Origin: Parelaphostrongylus tenuis
Taxonomy: Eukaryota; Nematoda; Chromadorea; Rhabditida; Metastrongylidae
Direction of reading: 5' to 3'
NCBI GenBank assembly: GCA_019055375.1
Contig: JAHQIW010000833.1
Coordinates: forward strand, 39,820 to 103,819
DNA: 64,000 bases
In this document: in pieces, positions 51,801 to 63,562 of the stretch
Layout: every line of letters starts with the position of its first letter
How positions within the stretch are numbered: the stretch's first letter is position 1
Program-made: the position numbers and the translations under genes
The notes under the pieces: model-generated
Seen by the model: only the letters and a program-made list of their open reading frames with translations
The model's database searches: none
What the model was told of the DNA's origin: nothing

Positions 51801-54800
51801 ATGTTAGTCACCTAAAGAAAGTGACGCTGGTGAAGAGTTGTGGTCCCATCAATTTTTGACTTCGAGCGCCTGAATACCTTCGAGTGTGGAACGTAATCTT
51901 ATTTCCGTTCGTATAACATTCAGGAGGATCTTCTGAAAAACCAAATACAGCTTCGAAGTCGCCAAGATTTATACTATCGAGTAAGTAATAGTATAGTTTA
52001 ATGAAAAGCCATTCATAGTCCCCAGTCGTTCAAACAAAACACCCCGAGTGTCGCTAGTAGAGCGCACTAAGATGGTTTTTGGAGAAGCCAAACACAGTAA
52101 GGAAATCGACGAGATTCCGACTTTCGAGTAAGTACTAAACTACTAATAAAGAAACCCTGTCCAGCGAAAAAGCCCTTGAAATGTCGAAAAAATTGGCAGA
52201 AATTATGACGTGAACACAGGGGCTTGACATACATGGAGCTTAACTGGTATAGTATGAAGAACAAAGCTACTTCATGCAGTCTAAATCGGGACATCTTAAC
52301 AAATATTTTCTTTAAATGGAAATCGCTAGAACCTTTGTCAAGTGCACACACTCCTACTAAGATGGGATCGTGGTTTTCTGGTAGCCAAAAGGCATGGTTT
52401 TCACTTCTTCCTTGTCAAAGCTTGTATCTTGAACACGCGAACAATTGAACGAGTTTGATTCCATCTTGCAGGATATGATAGCGATAGACCTTATGCTGAG
52501 CGTAAGAGCACTCTTTTGTGAAGATGTCAACTCATATCTTCAAATAATGGAACTTAAAATTATTCGTAAAAAAAACCAGCGCCAGCTGTCTTTGAACCTC
52601 GGTCGGGAGTTGAACCCGTGTTTCACCCTTTCCGGGCGCGTTTTGTAACCACGGTGCTACGGAGGATCTCATCCTGCTGTCAGTTTCCCTACGATACACG
52701 TATGGAATCTGTCAGCAACGAATCGTCAACGAGCTTGGTGTGATAAGCACATATCAGAATTCAACCAACCCATTTACGCTGGTAAGTTTTGGATATACAA
52801 ATGTACAAAAATTCTTTTTATCTTAGCGCCTTGGAAAAGGTGAGATGTTGGTTCAACTTCCGCTCGACGTCGAAATTTGGCGTTTAATTCGACATTCTTG
52901 GATATAAAATGTGTGTTTCAGTGCATGCATTATATTGTAATCTGTCTTATTTGTAGAGATTAAACTACCGATAGGACCGTCAGACTCACTGGTCAATATT
53001 TTTCTGTCACCATTTGCTCAGCATTGCATAGCGACAACTAAATCTGGTGAAAACTATTATCTCAATGTGAAGGCGAAATCCACCCATCCACTCAAGAAAA
53101 TCAAGGTTGCCTTCTTTGATGCTCACATTTTTTTCTTCGTGTTTCACTACCTTTTTTCTTACATTGAAAGACTAAGTATGGTATAGGACTAGTATCTTTC
53201 AGGGCTTAATCAGTTGTGTAGCGTGGAATCCTGAGTGTATCAAAGAAGGTGAAACTGGGAATATCCTACTTGGAACATCTCAAGGTTGGTAGAGGATTTA
53301 CAACATTTTCTGTCGACATGGTGGGCAACATGTCTTTGACTCTTCCTGCATCGCGAAACCACTTCCTCTGCATCTTTAAACCCCAGCTTGGGAACGCACT
53401 GAATGTATTATTGTATTATCCCGACTGAATTATTGTTGTTATTTTTCTGCTTGTAGAACAATATACTTACATATAACGTAAGCCAGGAAAGCAACAATAG
53501 TGCAGTTGAAATAATACAGTACTGCACCCAATGCATTCCCGCGGTGGGGTCAGAGATGCAGGAGAGGTGGGTTCACGGTCCCGAGAGGGTTAATTCTGGT
53601 GATATTGTCTGGGTTGTCTTGGTAGGGATTATTAGCAGATGGCGAACTAGAGTTTTGTGGAAGTGACTAGCCGATTATTATTATTCTACTTACAGGAGCA
53701 ATAATAGAGACACTGATCAACTCAAATGGTTCAGTGAGTTTTGTTAAGGAACATACCGCCAGCTTTGGTGGTGAAAAAAATCTTGGAATTTCTTCTCTAT
53801 ACCTCTACCTTATAAATGATGATAACACGAAAGCGACGAAGTCAGTTCGGTTATAGTCCATACATGGTTGCCGTTTTGTCTTGAGAGAACTATCTTCTCA
53901 GTTCACTAATCTGTTTCAGATGGTTATTGCTAGTCTGCCAACCTGGGCGATTACATTCAATTTGTGCTTCTGTTGACATGACTCCACCCTCGAAAAGTAC
54001 TTATATGAGCGCAGCAAACCTACAAACTGGATGGATTACGATCCCAGAAACACCTCCGCACGTATTTCACCCATTCTTCTCAACTAAAGGTGGAGTTTTG
54101 GGAGTCTTTCTAGTGTGATAGCTAATGAATGCCTTGTTTTTTTCAGATTCTCAACAAATATGTTTGTCAATGCAGAATGCTAGCAGTCCACAACACTCAT
54201 CAGTCATAAGTACTTTAATACTCTATCCTCCTCATGGTGAGCCGAATCGATTCTTATGGATAGGACCGGGTGGAATCACAATCGGAAAAGTGAATCTCTT
54301 CGCAGACAAACCTAGAGATATCATTGAGGAAGAGGACCACATGGAGTGAGAATTTTCTTAAGAGTTTAGAAAATACAGCAGCCTGTGTTAGCTCTCTGGG
54401 GACGGCATGTACAGTACACGTTACGCCGCGTGCAAAGTGAAAATTCACTTCATCTACGGACAAAATATCACTGCATATCTAATGACGTGATCACCGGACA
54501 TTGCAGTGATTTATTAGTCGATTGCTCAAGGATGGTATTTTTGATAATTAATATGTCTTTATAATCTATTGTTTTTTGAGACCTTGCCTCAAAGGCCGAA
54601 GCACATGTAATGCACTACATAACTGCCCATAATAGACCTCATGAAAGGCTTAAAATGATGTGTCGGCATGCAATTTTAATTACTTTTGGTTAATAAATTC
54701 AGTGCTTGTTGCTCTGGTGCCAAAATATATGGAGCAACTTAACATAAAATGTGGCCATGAATATGGTAATTCTTTGGCAATGATGTAAAATCAGTTCATT

Positions 54801-57800
54801 GCAGCCATCGGCGCATGGAAGGCCGTCTCGATTATCCGATTGGTGCGTCATTAAGTGAATATCACATGCTACTAGCTTATCCAAGTCGGCTTAACGCCTT
54901 GTCAATCTACACGAAAACCGTTGTTTATGAAGACATTTGGGGAGAGGTGGGGTTTTGATTAGTTGAAAAAAGTCTAAGAAGGCGAGAACTTTAGTGAGAA
55001 TGTCTTTGAAGGATCTGGGCAACGCCATTGGTCTTGTAAGCGATCCAACATCTGAGTTTCATTGGCTCTATACAAGTCACGTTACAATGAAATATAAACC
55101 TAACGATGAAAATAGGTTAGTTGTGAATGATCGTTTTTATGACCATATCAGTGTCGTGAAAAGCTTGATTTCGGTTGTTGATTGTCAATTTTTTATTGAC
55201 TTTATCAATCAGTCCCATATTTTTAACTCTCCAGCTTTGATCGACAACCGTTCTTTATTTACAACTGTTTTCAGTGACACAGTTTTACAACTATGAATGC
55301 AAAATATTGAATGATTGAAAAATTCGAATTCTTGACGGGAGTTGACCCGCGCCCTCACCCTTGCTGGCGACATGTGCTAACCCCAGTGCACTACTGAGGC
55401 TCATGTTCTGCTTTTTTTTTCCTACGACACAAGATATCGATTCTGTCAGCAACCAGTCATCGTCGGTTCGACCTGGTAAGCTAATATCGGCACTGAACTC
55501 AGATGTCGACAGTTTTTGAAGAAGGGTCTAGTAGGGATGGTCCCAGTGATGCAGTGCTAGCGCGTGACCAAGCGCGGGTCAGCTCTCGCCCAGAGTTAAA
55601 AGTTTTACATAACACTCAGCGTTGTTGTTCAACTATAACTGTTGAAGGTACGTCTGGCGAGTGTTTCTTGAACGTGGTGATTACGCAAAAGCACTTACGA
55701 TTGCGAAGAGCAGGTTGCAGATCGATCCTGAGGCGCATGAATTGGTTCTGAAGCGTCAAGCTGAAAAGTACATAGCTGATAAGAAGTACGTACTATTGAA
55801 ATTTGATTCGGCATTCTTTGGAAAGAGGAGTATAGGGCGGCGTTAGAAGCGTTTCATAAAGCCTGGGGTTTATTTGATGCTTTTACATTTGACCTGTTTC
55901 AATTTTTTTTTAATGTGGGTTCATAAGACGAATCCTTGCTATCGGGTGGTGGCTACGATGTCACTGTAAATATTTCTTACTCAATTTCTCTGCTTAGCAC
56001 CTCCTATCATATTACTTTCATTTCATTTTTGCTTTGGTTCTTTTTCATAGCAGTCTTTGAATTTCTCCTCTTCAGTGGAATGTCATAATTATATGTTAAC
56101 CATGGTTTTATTAATATCCTCTTCAGATCCATTAATTGTTCATGTACTATTCTATAACTCTGAACTATTGCATTATGAAAACATATTCTAAGCCATTATG
56201 AGGTCCAGTGGCACTCATACAGTCCTAGCTATGTGTTGCGGCCTTTCGAATACTCGCCCCTCATGCTAGGGAATCGAAGCCGTACAAACTACACTCTGCG
56301 TAATGTAAAAGGATCACCGTGGCGTTTTTGCACATTGATTGATCCTACTATAGAGAATCAAATCCCCACAAATTACACTCTGCATAAGGTGGGTAGGGTG
56401 CGAGAAAGACATCGTATTACTGATGAGAACGAAAGGCCAAAACCGTCTAGGACTGTATAAGTGCCATAAGAGACCTCATAAAAGGCTTAGAGTATGCTGT
56501 CAGGATGTATCATAGATTTTCAGCAAAGTATTTAGATAGCTGTTTGGAAGTGTTGAACTGTTACAGTTTTACTGCTGCAGCAGAAATTCTTGCTCAGTCT
56601 ACCGAGTCGTTTGAGGCAGTCGTCCTGAAGTTTATGTCAACAGATGAAGCACATCGCCTTGGCCTGAAGACGTTATTGGAGAAGAAACTTGATACGTTGA
56701 CTCGACCAGAGGTATTTTCAATCCCATTTCATGATCTTGCCATGATTTTTCAGCAAGCTGATTCTCGTTTGTTATCATCTATGAAGTTATACGTTGTTTG
56801 TAACATTTATTATTGTTATTCTTAGTGTTGCTTTAAGGATAGAATCCGTCGCGATGTGCTGGTTATCTGGCTGCTTGAGGTTCAGCTGGCTGAGTTAGCA
56901 GAGGCACGTCGTGAAGGACGTGAACAGGAGAGCAGCGAACTCGCTGTTCATTTACAACGTTTTCTGATGAGGAAGAATGTCCATGTAAAGATCGAAGAGC
57001 ATTTTTATGGTATCTGAAAAGTCATCTCTGAAATTCTTGTTTTGAGGACACAGTGGTAGTCAACAAGGATGCTGTATACAATCTTATGGCGTCTCATGCT
57101 GACATCGATTCGCAATTATTTATTGCGAAGCAAATTGGAGGTTTGTTTTTTTCCTGGTTTTTTTTTTTTGCTCACATTCTTTTCTTGATCTTGGAGCCAT
57201 CGAAATTTTCACACTTCAGCTTGATTTAATGCAATTATTAGGTCGTTTCATAAATTTTGGCACTAGAGCAGTAGACATCAAATTTACTAACCAGAAATTG
57301 CATTATTTTGATGTCGTTCAGTTATGTATTATCTGGCGAACGTGTTGGTATACAACTTGCCTATACTTGTCCTAAGGTGGAGCTGTCCTGGAAACAATTT
57401 CGCTCGCTATTCATGCACGAATGGCGCGTAGGCTAAAATGCTAATAAAGCAGCACGCAAGATTAATGGAGCTTCTCATGGACAACCGGAGAGCGAGTGGT
57501 CCTGTGAACTGTTCTCTCCAGCTTTGAACCACGCGAACCACTTCTTAGCCGTCCTTCCTGCAACCGTAGCATCGACCCATGCTGAAAAAATCATGGACCA
57601 ACCTAATAACACGAACTGTTTTCCCCATACGAGTATGTGTGAAATGCTGGTTGAACTCCCTGCTGGAGTTGAAAGTTTTGCATTTTGGCATCTTTGAACA
57701 TAGAGTTATAAGATCGTAATTGGTATAAGGCTGTTATATGAGAAAAGCTCTTGTAAATTATACATATCGAGGATTTAGTGAAATCCACTAGTGATGTGGA

Positions 57801-58539
57801 TTTTTGCGAGGTTACTTGCAGCGCTTGAGCCTAGGCTTGGCCTACTATGATTATACTTTCTCTCTTTTCGGCAGATGCTGTTTCTACAGATTTTGCCATG
57901 TAGATTTGTAAAGTAGCGGATTAGAATTGCTGGTGACTATGTGAAAGCAAGCTTTTGTGAAATCCTGGTTTTTTAGACTGCGAAAGAATTGTGGACATTC
58001 ATTTGATGAGAGAACATTATATGGAAGCGTTGGAAACTTTGAAAAGTCAGGTAGTTCATCTATTTGTTTCCATTAATTCATCATAACTGGAATTTTTTAG
58101 AATGTTTTTCTCCACAAGCACTACAAAAGCCGAGTCATTTGATTTAGGATAGTCCGAGCCTGTATTACAAGTATTCCCCAAAATTAGTAAGGCACATATC
58201 AACTGAACTCTTTGAATGTCTTATCGGGAATAATCATGTGCGAGCAACACTAATGCCTTCCCACGCTATGTCTTTGTCAAGAAACTGCGGCTATGGTGAG
58301 TTTGTCGTTCTTTTCTTTCTATTGCTTTTTTTCTCTTCCTGTCTACTCAATTTTTCCGATCCTATCGAAATCGTGGACCCACCTCTTCTGCATTTCTTGT
58401 CCCCAGCGAGGCAACGATGGACGGTGTGCTTGTCCTCGTCCTCGACATCGCTGACCCCCAGCGAAGGAATGCATTGTATGCAATTGCATTATTGCTGTTA
58501 TTTTCCTACTTATAACAACATTATGTATATATGTATATA

Positions 58540-58579
<40 letters not shown>

Positions 58580-58885
58580 GATAAAGCTCTCGGCGTTGAT
58601 CAATCTCGGAGGGATGCGCCATGCATTCGACTTCAATTTCTAACTTCGTTTGAGGTGATTGAATGCATATCTGGCCTTTACAATGACTCGCGGTGGCCTC
58701 CCGCTCAACCGAGTCAGTGCTGCTTATCCTCCCAGACAAGTCTGAGACCTGTCTGGTTCCAATTTACCGACCCGGAGGGATGGGTGGCTTGGTGAGCCAT
58801 GAGCGCGAGATCGAACCATTGACCTCGTGTGCGACGCAGAGCACCTCTAACCACTGCGCCACATGCGCTCTATATATATATGTAT

Positions 58886-58926
<41 letters not shown>

Positions 58927-61028
58927 TAGCATAACATAGGAAATACAATTAAGTCAATACAATAATGCATTCAATGAGTTTTCACGCTTGGGGTTAATAA
59001 TGTAGAGGAGGTGGTGCAAACCGCCCAGCGTTGCCACGGTGGTGGTTGGAGATGCAGAGGGGTGGGTCCGCGGTCCCGAAAGGGTTAATCACATATCTTG
59101 GCAGTTTGCTTGCAATACTTTCGATGTTTATCTTTCGTCTTTGTTTCGATTCTGTCTATACTAAGACTGTAATTCTCTGCTATCTTCACTTGTAGTTAGA
59201 AGTTGGGCAATTTTATCTCGATAGTTCTGTCTGAGTTAGGTGCAATCTCATTCTCTTGACGTGTTAGTGTGACCAAATGGTTTAGATATGCTATATCTAT
59301 AGCGGTTTATGTAAATGTCTTATTGATAGGCGTCAAGCGCTCTGAAGTACCTTGAATGGGCTGTGAACGAACCACGAAACTCTGACGATGTCGAGCTTCA
59401 CAACTTACTGATTCTTCTCTATGCTCAGTTCCGTCCAAAGCGACTACATGAGTATCTGGTGAAGTGTGGAATGGACAAAACAGCTATTCCATATGATTTA
59501 GATTTCGCTATGAGGACTTGTGAGCAATACAGTAAGTGTGTTGGAATGTTCTTGAGTTCACCTGTTGTTGAGAGTTGTTTTTCTAAGAGGAATTCAGGAT
59601 TGGACAAGTCGACTGTACATCTATTTTGTGTCTCGGAGTTGTTCAATGAAGCTGTGGAGCTGGCTCTGAAAGTGAGTCTAGGTGTTACTGGCCTGTGCCT
59701 TTTGCTGATACTACTTATTATCATCCTAGTATGATGTCAGTAGTTACTCGCCTCAACTTTCTGTAGTAGAGATTTGACGAAGATGGCGTTGATTTGGCGA
59801 AGGAGTGCGCACATATGATGGATCCAGACGAAGACGATGCCATAATGGGACTTGAACCGATGTACTCTGTTGAGCAGAGAAGAAGAATATGGCTGAAAAT
59901 AGGTGTGTTTCTGAAAAATCGGATATGTTGATAGGAATGCATGCCGTGATTTTATGGATTTTCATAGAAGTTTATCTCGGGTTATCATGGAGGCGTCTTA
60001 TTGCACGTTCCAATTCCCACTGAGGATTCCAGTGTAATTCCAATTCCAATTGGATTTCAACTTAGAAAATTGTAGTTTCTGAGATGTCGAACTTCTTCGA
60101 TTTTGAGATGAGGTTGATTCCATCATGGGGTTTTTCATAGATAAGTTTATATGTATTTTGACGAACTCTTCGGCCTTTTTATCTCTAGATAATTTTTTTT
60201 CTTCTAGACAAATATCACTCATCTTTGCTTTTCTATTTCCTAAGTCGTCATTTTGAGTATTCCAGTTCCAAACATAAGTTTTCTTCACCAAATTTGATGT
60301 TATCTTTTTTAGCGGCCGCTGTCATTAAAAGAAGTGGGAATGCAGGCGAATGCATTGGCTTATTAAAGGAGTCAGGAGACGTCATTTCTATTCAGGTTGG
60401 TAAGTTTAAAATTTTTCGCCTTTTGTGACGATTATGCCATAGCATTTGGAACTAACTTTTTTGTGTACTGTGAGCTAATGCTAAAGGTTTTGAAGTCCAC
60501 ACCTTTTTCTTACAGACTGTACATCTAGCTTTTACTTATTTATTGCCTCAAACCTTGTTTTTGAGGACATTCTTCCGTTTTTCCCCGAATTCACAAAAAT
60601 TGATGACTTCAAGGATCCGCTTTGTGAGTGTCTCAAAGAGCATTCAGTAAAAATACAGGTTATATGTCTACTAACACTTTTGCTATTCTTATTTTGGTTA
60701 CCTGACTTTTTTTTGGTCCAGTGATCCGTCTTTATCGAATGAGCCACTGTTCTAGGAACTCCAGCAAGCTATGAATGATGCTACTCTCACAGCAAAGGAG
60801 ATAAGGGAAAAAACTCAACGACTTCGCAACCGGCATGATTTTACCTATCCATACTGTGATCTCCATAGGTTTCAATGTTTTTCTTCCAGTGTCACTGTCA
60901 TAAAAGCAGGTGATTTATGTGCACGATGTGACCGCTCACTTGTTGGGAGGCCTTTTTATGCTCACACTTGTCGACATTTCTTCCACCGCGAATGTTTGGA
61001 AGAAGCTATGATGCCGTACTTGAATGAG
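48842..61028 (+). CDS. vps-18: VPS18, HOPS/CORVET core subunit (C terminus incomplete)
   Basis: Tethering-complex subunit for endosome and lysosome fusion. Exons: 48842-48903, 49349-49439, 52827-52839, 52957-53105, 53203-53284, 53696-53840, 53920-54089, 54147-54345, 54805-54946, about 54982-55115, 55648-55785, 56567-56711, 56838-56984, 57047-57140, 57977-58050, 58148-58295, 59330-59531, 59598-59671, 59770-59902, 60313-60395, 60566-60658 and 60756-61028; about 930 aa (human 973). The N-terminal propeller starts MATQQLGIFVRSQQDVKRD and has SALRVSNGHMLAVIDE and CVAWNPE. Later markers are VWRVFLERGDYAKAL, AAAEILAQSTESFE, NLMASHADIDSQLF, YYKYSPKLVRHI, LLILLYAQF and LPFFPEFTKIDDFK. The C-terminal RING begins LCARCDRSLVGRPFY. 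Weak points: donor 49439, the 13 nt exon, and phase conflicts at 54946/54982 and 58295/59330. Introns carry TTAA foldback elements and a SINE. Confidence 0.9.
48957..49032. repeat. Tight palindrome of the CGAGCGTTTT family, in vps-18 intron 1
   Basis: CATTTCGAGTGCTTTATTAA with GGCCACGCTC is mirrored after a 16 bp spacer by GAGCGTGGTCTTAATAAAAT with ACTCGAAATA. These arms are the family's terminal repeat with its centre deleted. A second partial element continues to 49305 (CGGGCTGTACAAGAGCCCTT). Confidence 0.75.
49848..50035. mobile_element. CGAGCGTTTT-family element in vps-18 intron 2
   Basis: Left end CGTTTCGAGTGTTTTCTTAA, AACCACGCTCAAATTCAATA, TGCCTGATAC; right end TTATCAGGCGCATTAAAAAA. 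The internal TACAGTACAACACGCGCGTT and CATAACAGACCACATGG match the 15303 and 49260 relatives. Confidence 0.65.
50160..50414. mobile_element. TTAA-flanked foldback MITE (piggyBac-like)
   Basis: TTAA at 50156-50159 and 50415-50418. The element starts CCCTGTCGGGACCGTG and ends CGGTTCCGAAAGGG. About 95 bp of each end is complementary, so nearly all of the element folds back. A TTAA target and CCC-type ends are diagnostic of piggyBac transposition. Copies at 53345-53589 and 58360-59084 share the arms (CCACCTCTTCTGCAT and TGTATTATTG blocks). Confidence 0.8.
50545..50760 (-). mobile_element. SINE-C/D superfamily copy in vps-18 intron 2
   Basis: On the minus strand: GGGCAGTGACTCAGTGGTTA with GTGCTGCTCAG (head), GAGTCGATCTCCC (box B), GACCAATCAACAAATGTCCC, GTCCTCGAGATTACAAGAAG, CGATATCCTACGCCGTTCAT. 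Confidence 0.65.
52590..52775 (-). repeat. Family B-like reversed tRNA core with a shared 3' body
   Basis: GGTCGGGAGTTGAACCCGTG (reversed box B) and GTAACCACGGTGCTACGGAG (reversed box A). Then comes a body (GAATCTGTCAGCAACGAATC, AGCACATATCAGAATTCAAC) that recurs at 55435-55505 after the tRNA core at 55325. This shared body shows that the apparent open frame ending TTTACGCTG|GTAAGT is not a vps-18 exon. Confidence 0.6.
53345..53589. mobile_element. TTAA-flanked foldback MITE in vps-18 intron 5
   Basis: Right end CACGGTCCCGAGAGGG then TTAA (53590-53593). The left end is eroded (GCGAAACCACTTCCTCTGCA). The arms carry ACGCACTGAATGTATTATTG and, mirrored, the AATACAGTACTGCACCC/AATGCATTCCC blocks. 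Confidence 0.7.
54380..54665. repeat. Dispersed repeat in vps-18 intron 8
   Basis: Shares AATATCACTGCATATCTAAT, ATCACCGGACATTGCAGTGA and AGTCGATTGCTCAAGGATGG with 44160-44320, and ends ATAGACCTCATGAAAGGCTT like 56470-56500. It explains the intron without any coding role. Confidence 0.6.
55320..55505 (-). repeat. Family B-like reversed tRNA core in vps-18 intron 10
   Basis: GACGGGAGTTGACCCGCGCC and GTGCTAACCCCAGTGCACTA are reversed box B and box A regions. The following body GATTCTGTCAGCAACCAGTC matches 52710-52735. Confidence 0.55.
56195..56512. mobile_element. Inverted-repeat element in vps-18 intron 11
   Basis: Left CATTATGAGGTCCAGTGGCA with CTCATACAGTCCTAG is mirrored at the right by CTAGGACTGTATAAGTGCCA with TAAGAGACCTCATAAAAGGC. 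An internal duplicated block (ACAAACTACACTCTGCGTAA and ACAAATTACACTCTGCATAA) is present. Confidence 0.65.
58526..58573. repeat. TA microsatellite, left of SINE-A
   Basis: TATATGTATATATGTACATA followed by an AT run. Its counterpart on the other side of the SINE is 58873-58925. Together they are one tract split by the insertion, or a duplicated target. Confidence 0.85.
58574..58872 (-). mobile_element. SINE-A copy nested in a TTAA MITE
   Basis: Near-intact on the minus strand: head GAGCGCATGTGGCGCAGTGG with TTAGAGGTGC (box A), CAATGGTTCGATCTCGCG (box B), the body as in 44328-44628, and the end CGAGAGCTTTATCCTTTTAT. High similarity to the 42364 and 44328 copies suggests a recent insertion. Confidence 0.9.
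60756..61028 (+). CDS. vps-18: vps-18 exon encoding the coiled coil and RING domain
   Basis: Begins after TGTTCTAG in phase 0 with ELQQAMNDATLTAKEIRE, a helical segment, then RLRNRHDF, and the RING start LCARCDRSLVGRPFYAHTC with FFHRECLEEAMMPYLNE before GTTCTC. Relative to human VPS18, about 20 extra residues (HDFTYPYCDLHRFQCFSSS) sit before the RING. They look like an unspliced intron (AGGTTT...CTTCCAG), but removing only that 21 nt would be too short for an intron, so they are kept as coding. Confidence 0.88.
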
Positions 61029-63562
61029 GTTCTCAGTTGTTGAAAATCCTTATTGAAGAAGATTAACACAGAGATCTTCTTGAAACTAAAGACCGATCTT
61101 TACTAGACGTTTTGGCTCAAGTTATGAAAAAACATCTTATTAACTACTTTACAAGGTTGGTTATTCTTCCTTAAAGTCGATGTCTAACGTCGAGACGTTC
61201 TCAAATTCTTCTTTCTTTTCAAAGTTTAGCTTTTCTCAAAGCCGCCAAGTTACTTGAATGGGGAGTTCAGTGATTCTATTTTGGAATTGTATATTATAAT
61301 TTACACCCCCCCCCACATCTTTTAACCCTGGATGGATTACCCACAGAATCGTAAGAATTATATTGTTTGTTTGGGTGTATGTAACAACATATTGTGGAAA
61401 TTTCTTCTGCGAAGTTTTTTCATCGTAGTGCATCAAAAATTACCGCCGACGGTTCCCTTATTTAACCCTGTAAGCTGAATGTCTTGAGTGAAGGAACGTG
61501 TGATAAAATCAATTCGTTTTACAGAACAACACGTGTATGTAGTGCTATTATGAACTTTTTTAAGGATCGAGTAAGGAATACACCAAGTGGGGGCCTTCAG
61601 ATCCCCATACTATACCTATGCATTTTTCTAAACCCTAATCACGTGGGAACGCGATTTTGAATGTTACTTATTGTATTTTTACTTGCTACTTTGATATTTA
61701 GTGTTGTTATTCTCCTATGTTATGTTATGTATTGTCGACATATTGCTGTTTATTCAGTAGGAAAATAATCACAGACATAGTACTACAATTGATAACAGTT
61801 ACATGTTGGTGTTCAGTTAACGCCCGTGAATTGAGTTATGAGATGCAAAGCGTAATATCTTTACTTTTTGGGAGGCTTGTGTTTAGTCCTTATTAGATTT
61901 GTCGGTTAAACCTAAGTGCGTTTTGAAGGAGCCATCATATAAAACTCTGGTATTATTGAATGATCTTCCGTTATCAACTGGTAGTAAGATATACGGTAAT
62001 TATCTGTGCTTAATCACTATGTTACATAGGACTAGCTATGATCTTTTTCTCATTCGTGTCCTCAGTCTGAATATACTTTTCGGATGCAGGTGTTTTTGTT
62101 AAACAGATGCCTTATTTTCCGGATGAAATTCTTTCTGAGCAATGTCACTGTACTGTGATTCTTCTTCTCACATGACTCTATTATAGAAAATAGTAATAGC
62201 TCTGTTTCGCACGGAGAATTGGGTCCAGCATATCGCATATCAATGAAGCATCATTATCTTGAGTTAAAATCATCGGAGTCGTTGTCATTGTTTTTGGTGT
62301 AGCATTATATGTCCACTTGGTATGATGATCAAGCGTTTTATGCAAGGAATAGCTGTCTGTTACCATTGGATTATTATATCATCCAGCCCCCGTTTGATTC
62401 ATTGTAAATGTAATCTTAATTTTAAATGATCTTTTCAAGGATGTCTTAATAGTAGATATAACACCTTCTTCATCAGTAATGAACAGTTTAACCAACATGA
62501 GCGTATAGCGTGCAGATTCGTGACGATGCTGAGCATTTTTCTAGATCCTATTTTTTTCTACGATTGTTGACAGGTTTCATTTTGTACGGTGTTTACAGTT
62601 TAACTAATCCCAGTGAAATATCACAGCTTTTATCGAAAATATAATGGTACATCTATAGTGACATTAAATAGAACGTGGATAATAGTAGATTCATCGCACT
62701 GTGATGTCGACCATTCTAGCGGATCTCCGTAAAATTCTAGATAAAAGATTTGATAATTAGAAAAATCGGTTTTTGTTCTCACTTGAGAGTTCTACTTCAT
62801 AGAAATGGTGCTGTTGCTTCAAGACTTCTTTTTACTAGATTTTACTAAAGTTTCACATCATACTACTTACTATGGTCACATAAATAGATATCCTTTTTAA
62901 ATCGGGTTCCAAATAAAATGTTTATGAACTTGTGAAGAATATCGGATATACTTTGCGGAGAAATGTGTCTTTGAGACACATATATATGGATCCTAGATTA
63001 GACTCATGGATCGGCTATCGGTGCCATAACAGAAAACATATGTATTGATCCGTGAGGGATTGGTTGGACTCTTTGACGGCCCCAAGCTCTAATATAATGT
63101 CTACTTGGTATTGAACTCTTGGTACGTACCTCTTCATATATTTTATCTAAGTAGATAACCGTTTGATTGTGTGAAGATTTAACTGGTGCACATTTCAGCG
63201 TGATGGATTTTCTAATATGTTGTATAATATGATCCTTATGTTTTTCGCGAATCAGCGTCATTCTGCTATCGAGTTAGTGTTAGGAGGTACTGGTTATCTG
63301 GTGGTTGGTTTTTCCGTCTATGTAATAAAGATTAAAATTATGGGTCGACTCCCTTTCGGTTGCCAGGAATGGTTATACTGTCACCATTATTCACCAAACG
63401 GTTATGAAGTACTGATTCTTTGGTCTTTCTTTGGATGGCTATTAGCTACAATCTTAATCAACCCTTTTATCCCCCCCCCCCTTTCTCTCTTTTATCTTGA
63501 CTCGTTTCTCCTCCCCCCCCTCCCCCTCTCTTATTCTTTCCCGCGAGCCCCAAATGTTACAG
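61029..63562. other. Probable last intron of vps-18, or its 3' flank
   Basis: No clear exon. 61600-61850 looks like a worn TTAA MITE (AAACCCTAATCACGTGGGAA, TTATGAGATGCAAAG). Runs of C are at 61306-61314 and 63471-63481, followed by a pyrimidine tract to 63545. The final Cys pair expected for a VPS18 RING (CVYCG-type) was not found here. Confidence 0.4.

Larger units (their letters stand above)
58360..59084. mobile_element. TTAA foldback MITE split by a nested SINE-A
   Basis: Left arm GAAATCGTGGACCCACCTCT, AGGAATGCATTGTATGCAAT; right arm AATAATGCATTCAATGAGTT, TGCAGAGGGGTGGGTCCGCG, ending CCCGAAAGGG|TTAA (59085-59088). The centre is a TA microsatellite into which SINE-A inserted (58574-58872). 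The right arm has a partial internal duplication (TGTAGAGGAGGTGG and ATGCAGAGGGGTGG). Lies in vps-18 intron 16. Confidence 0.75.

Noticed and set aside
52741..52790. Apparent exon ending TTTACGCTG|GTAAGT upstream of vps-18 exon 4
   Set aside because: The preceding sequence belongs to a repeat body also present at 55435-55505, and the encoded peptide does not match the family.
54702..54762. Apparent exon after TAAATTCAG with LVALVPKYMEQLNIKCG
   Set aside because: Its phase does not fit the flanking vps-18 exons, whereas direct splicing 54345 to 54805 is in frame and gives family-like sequence.
62938..63030. Possible second half of the VPS18 RING (IY-CGEM like, then IRLMDR)
   Set aside because: The cysteines appear only by mixing frames, and the implied 32 nt intron does not keep phase.
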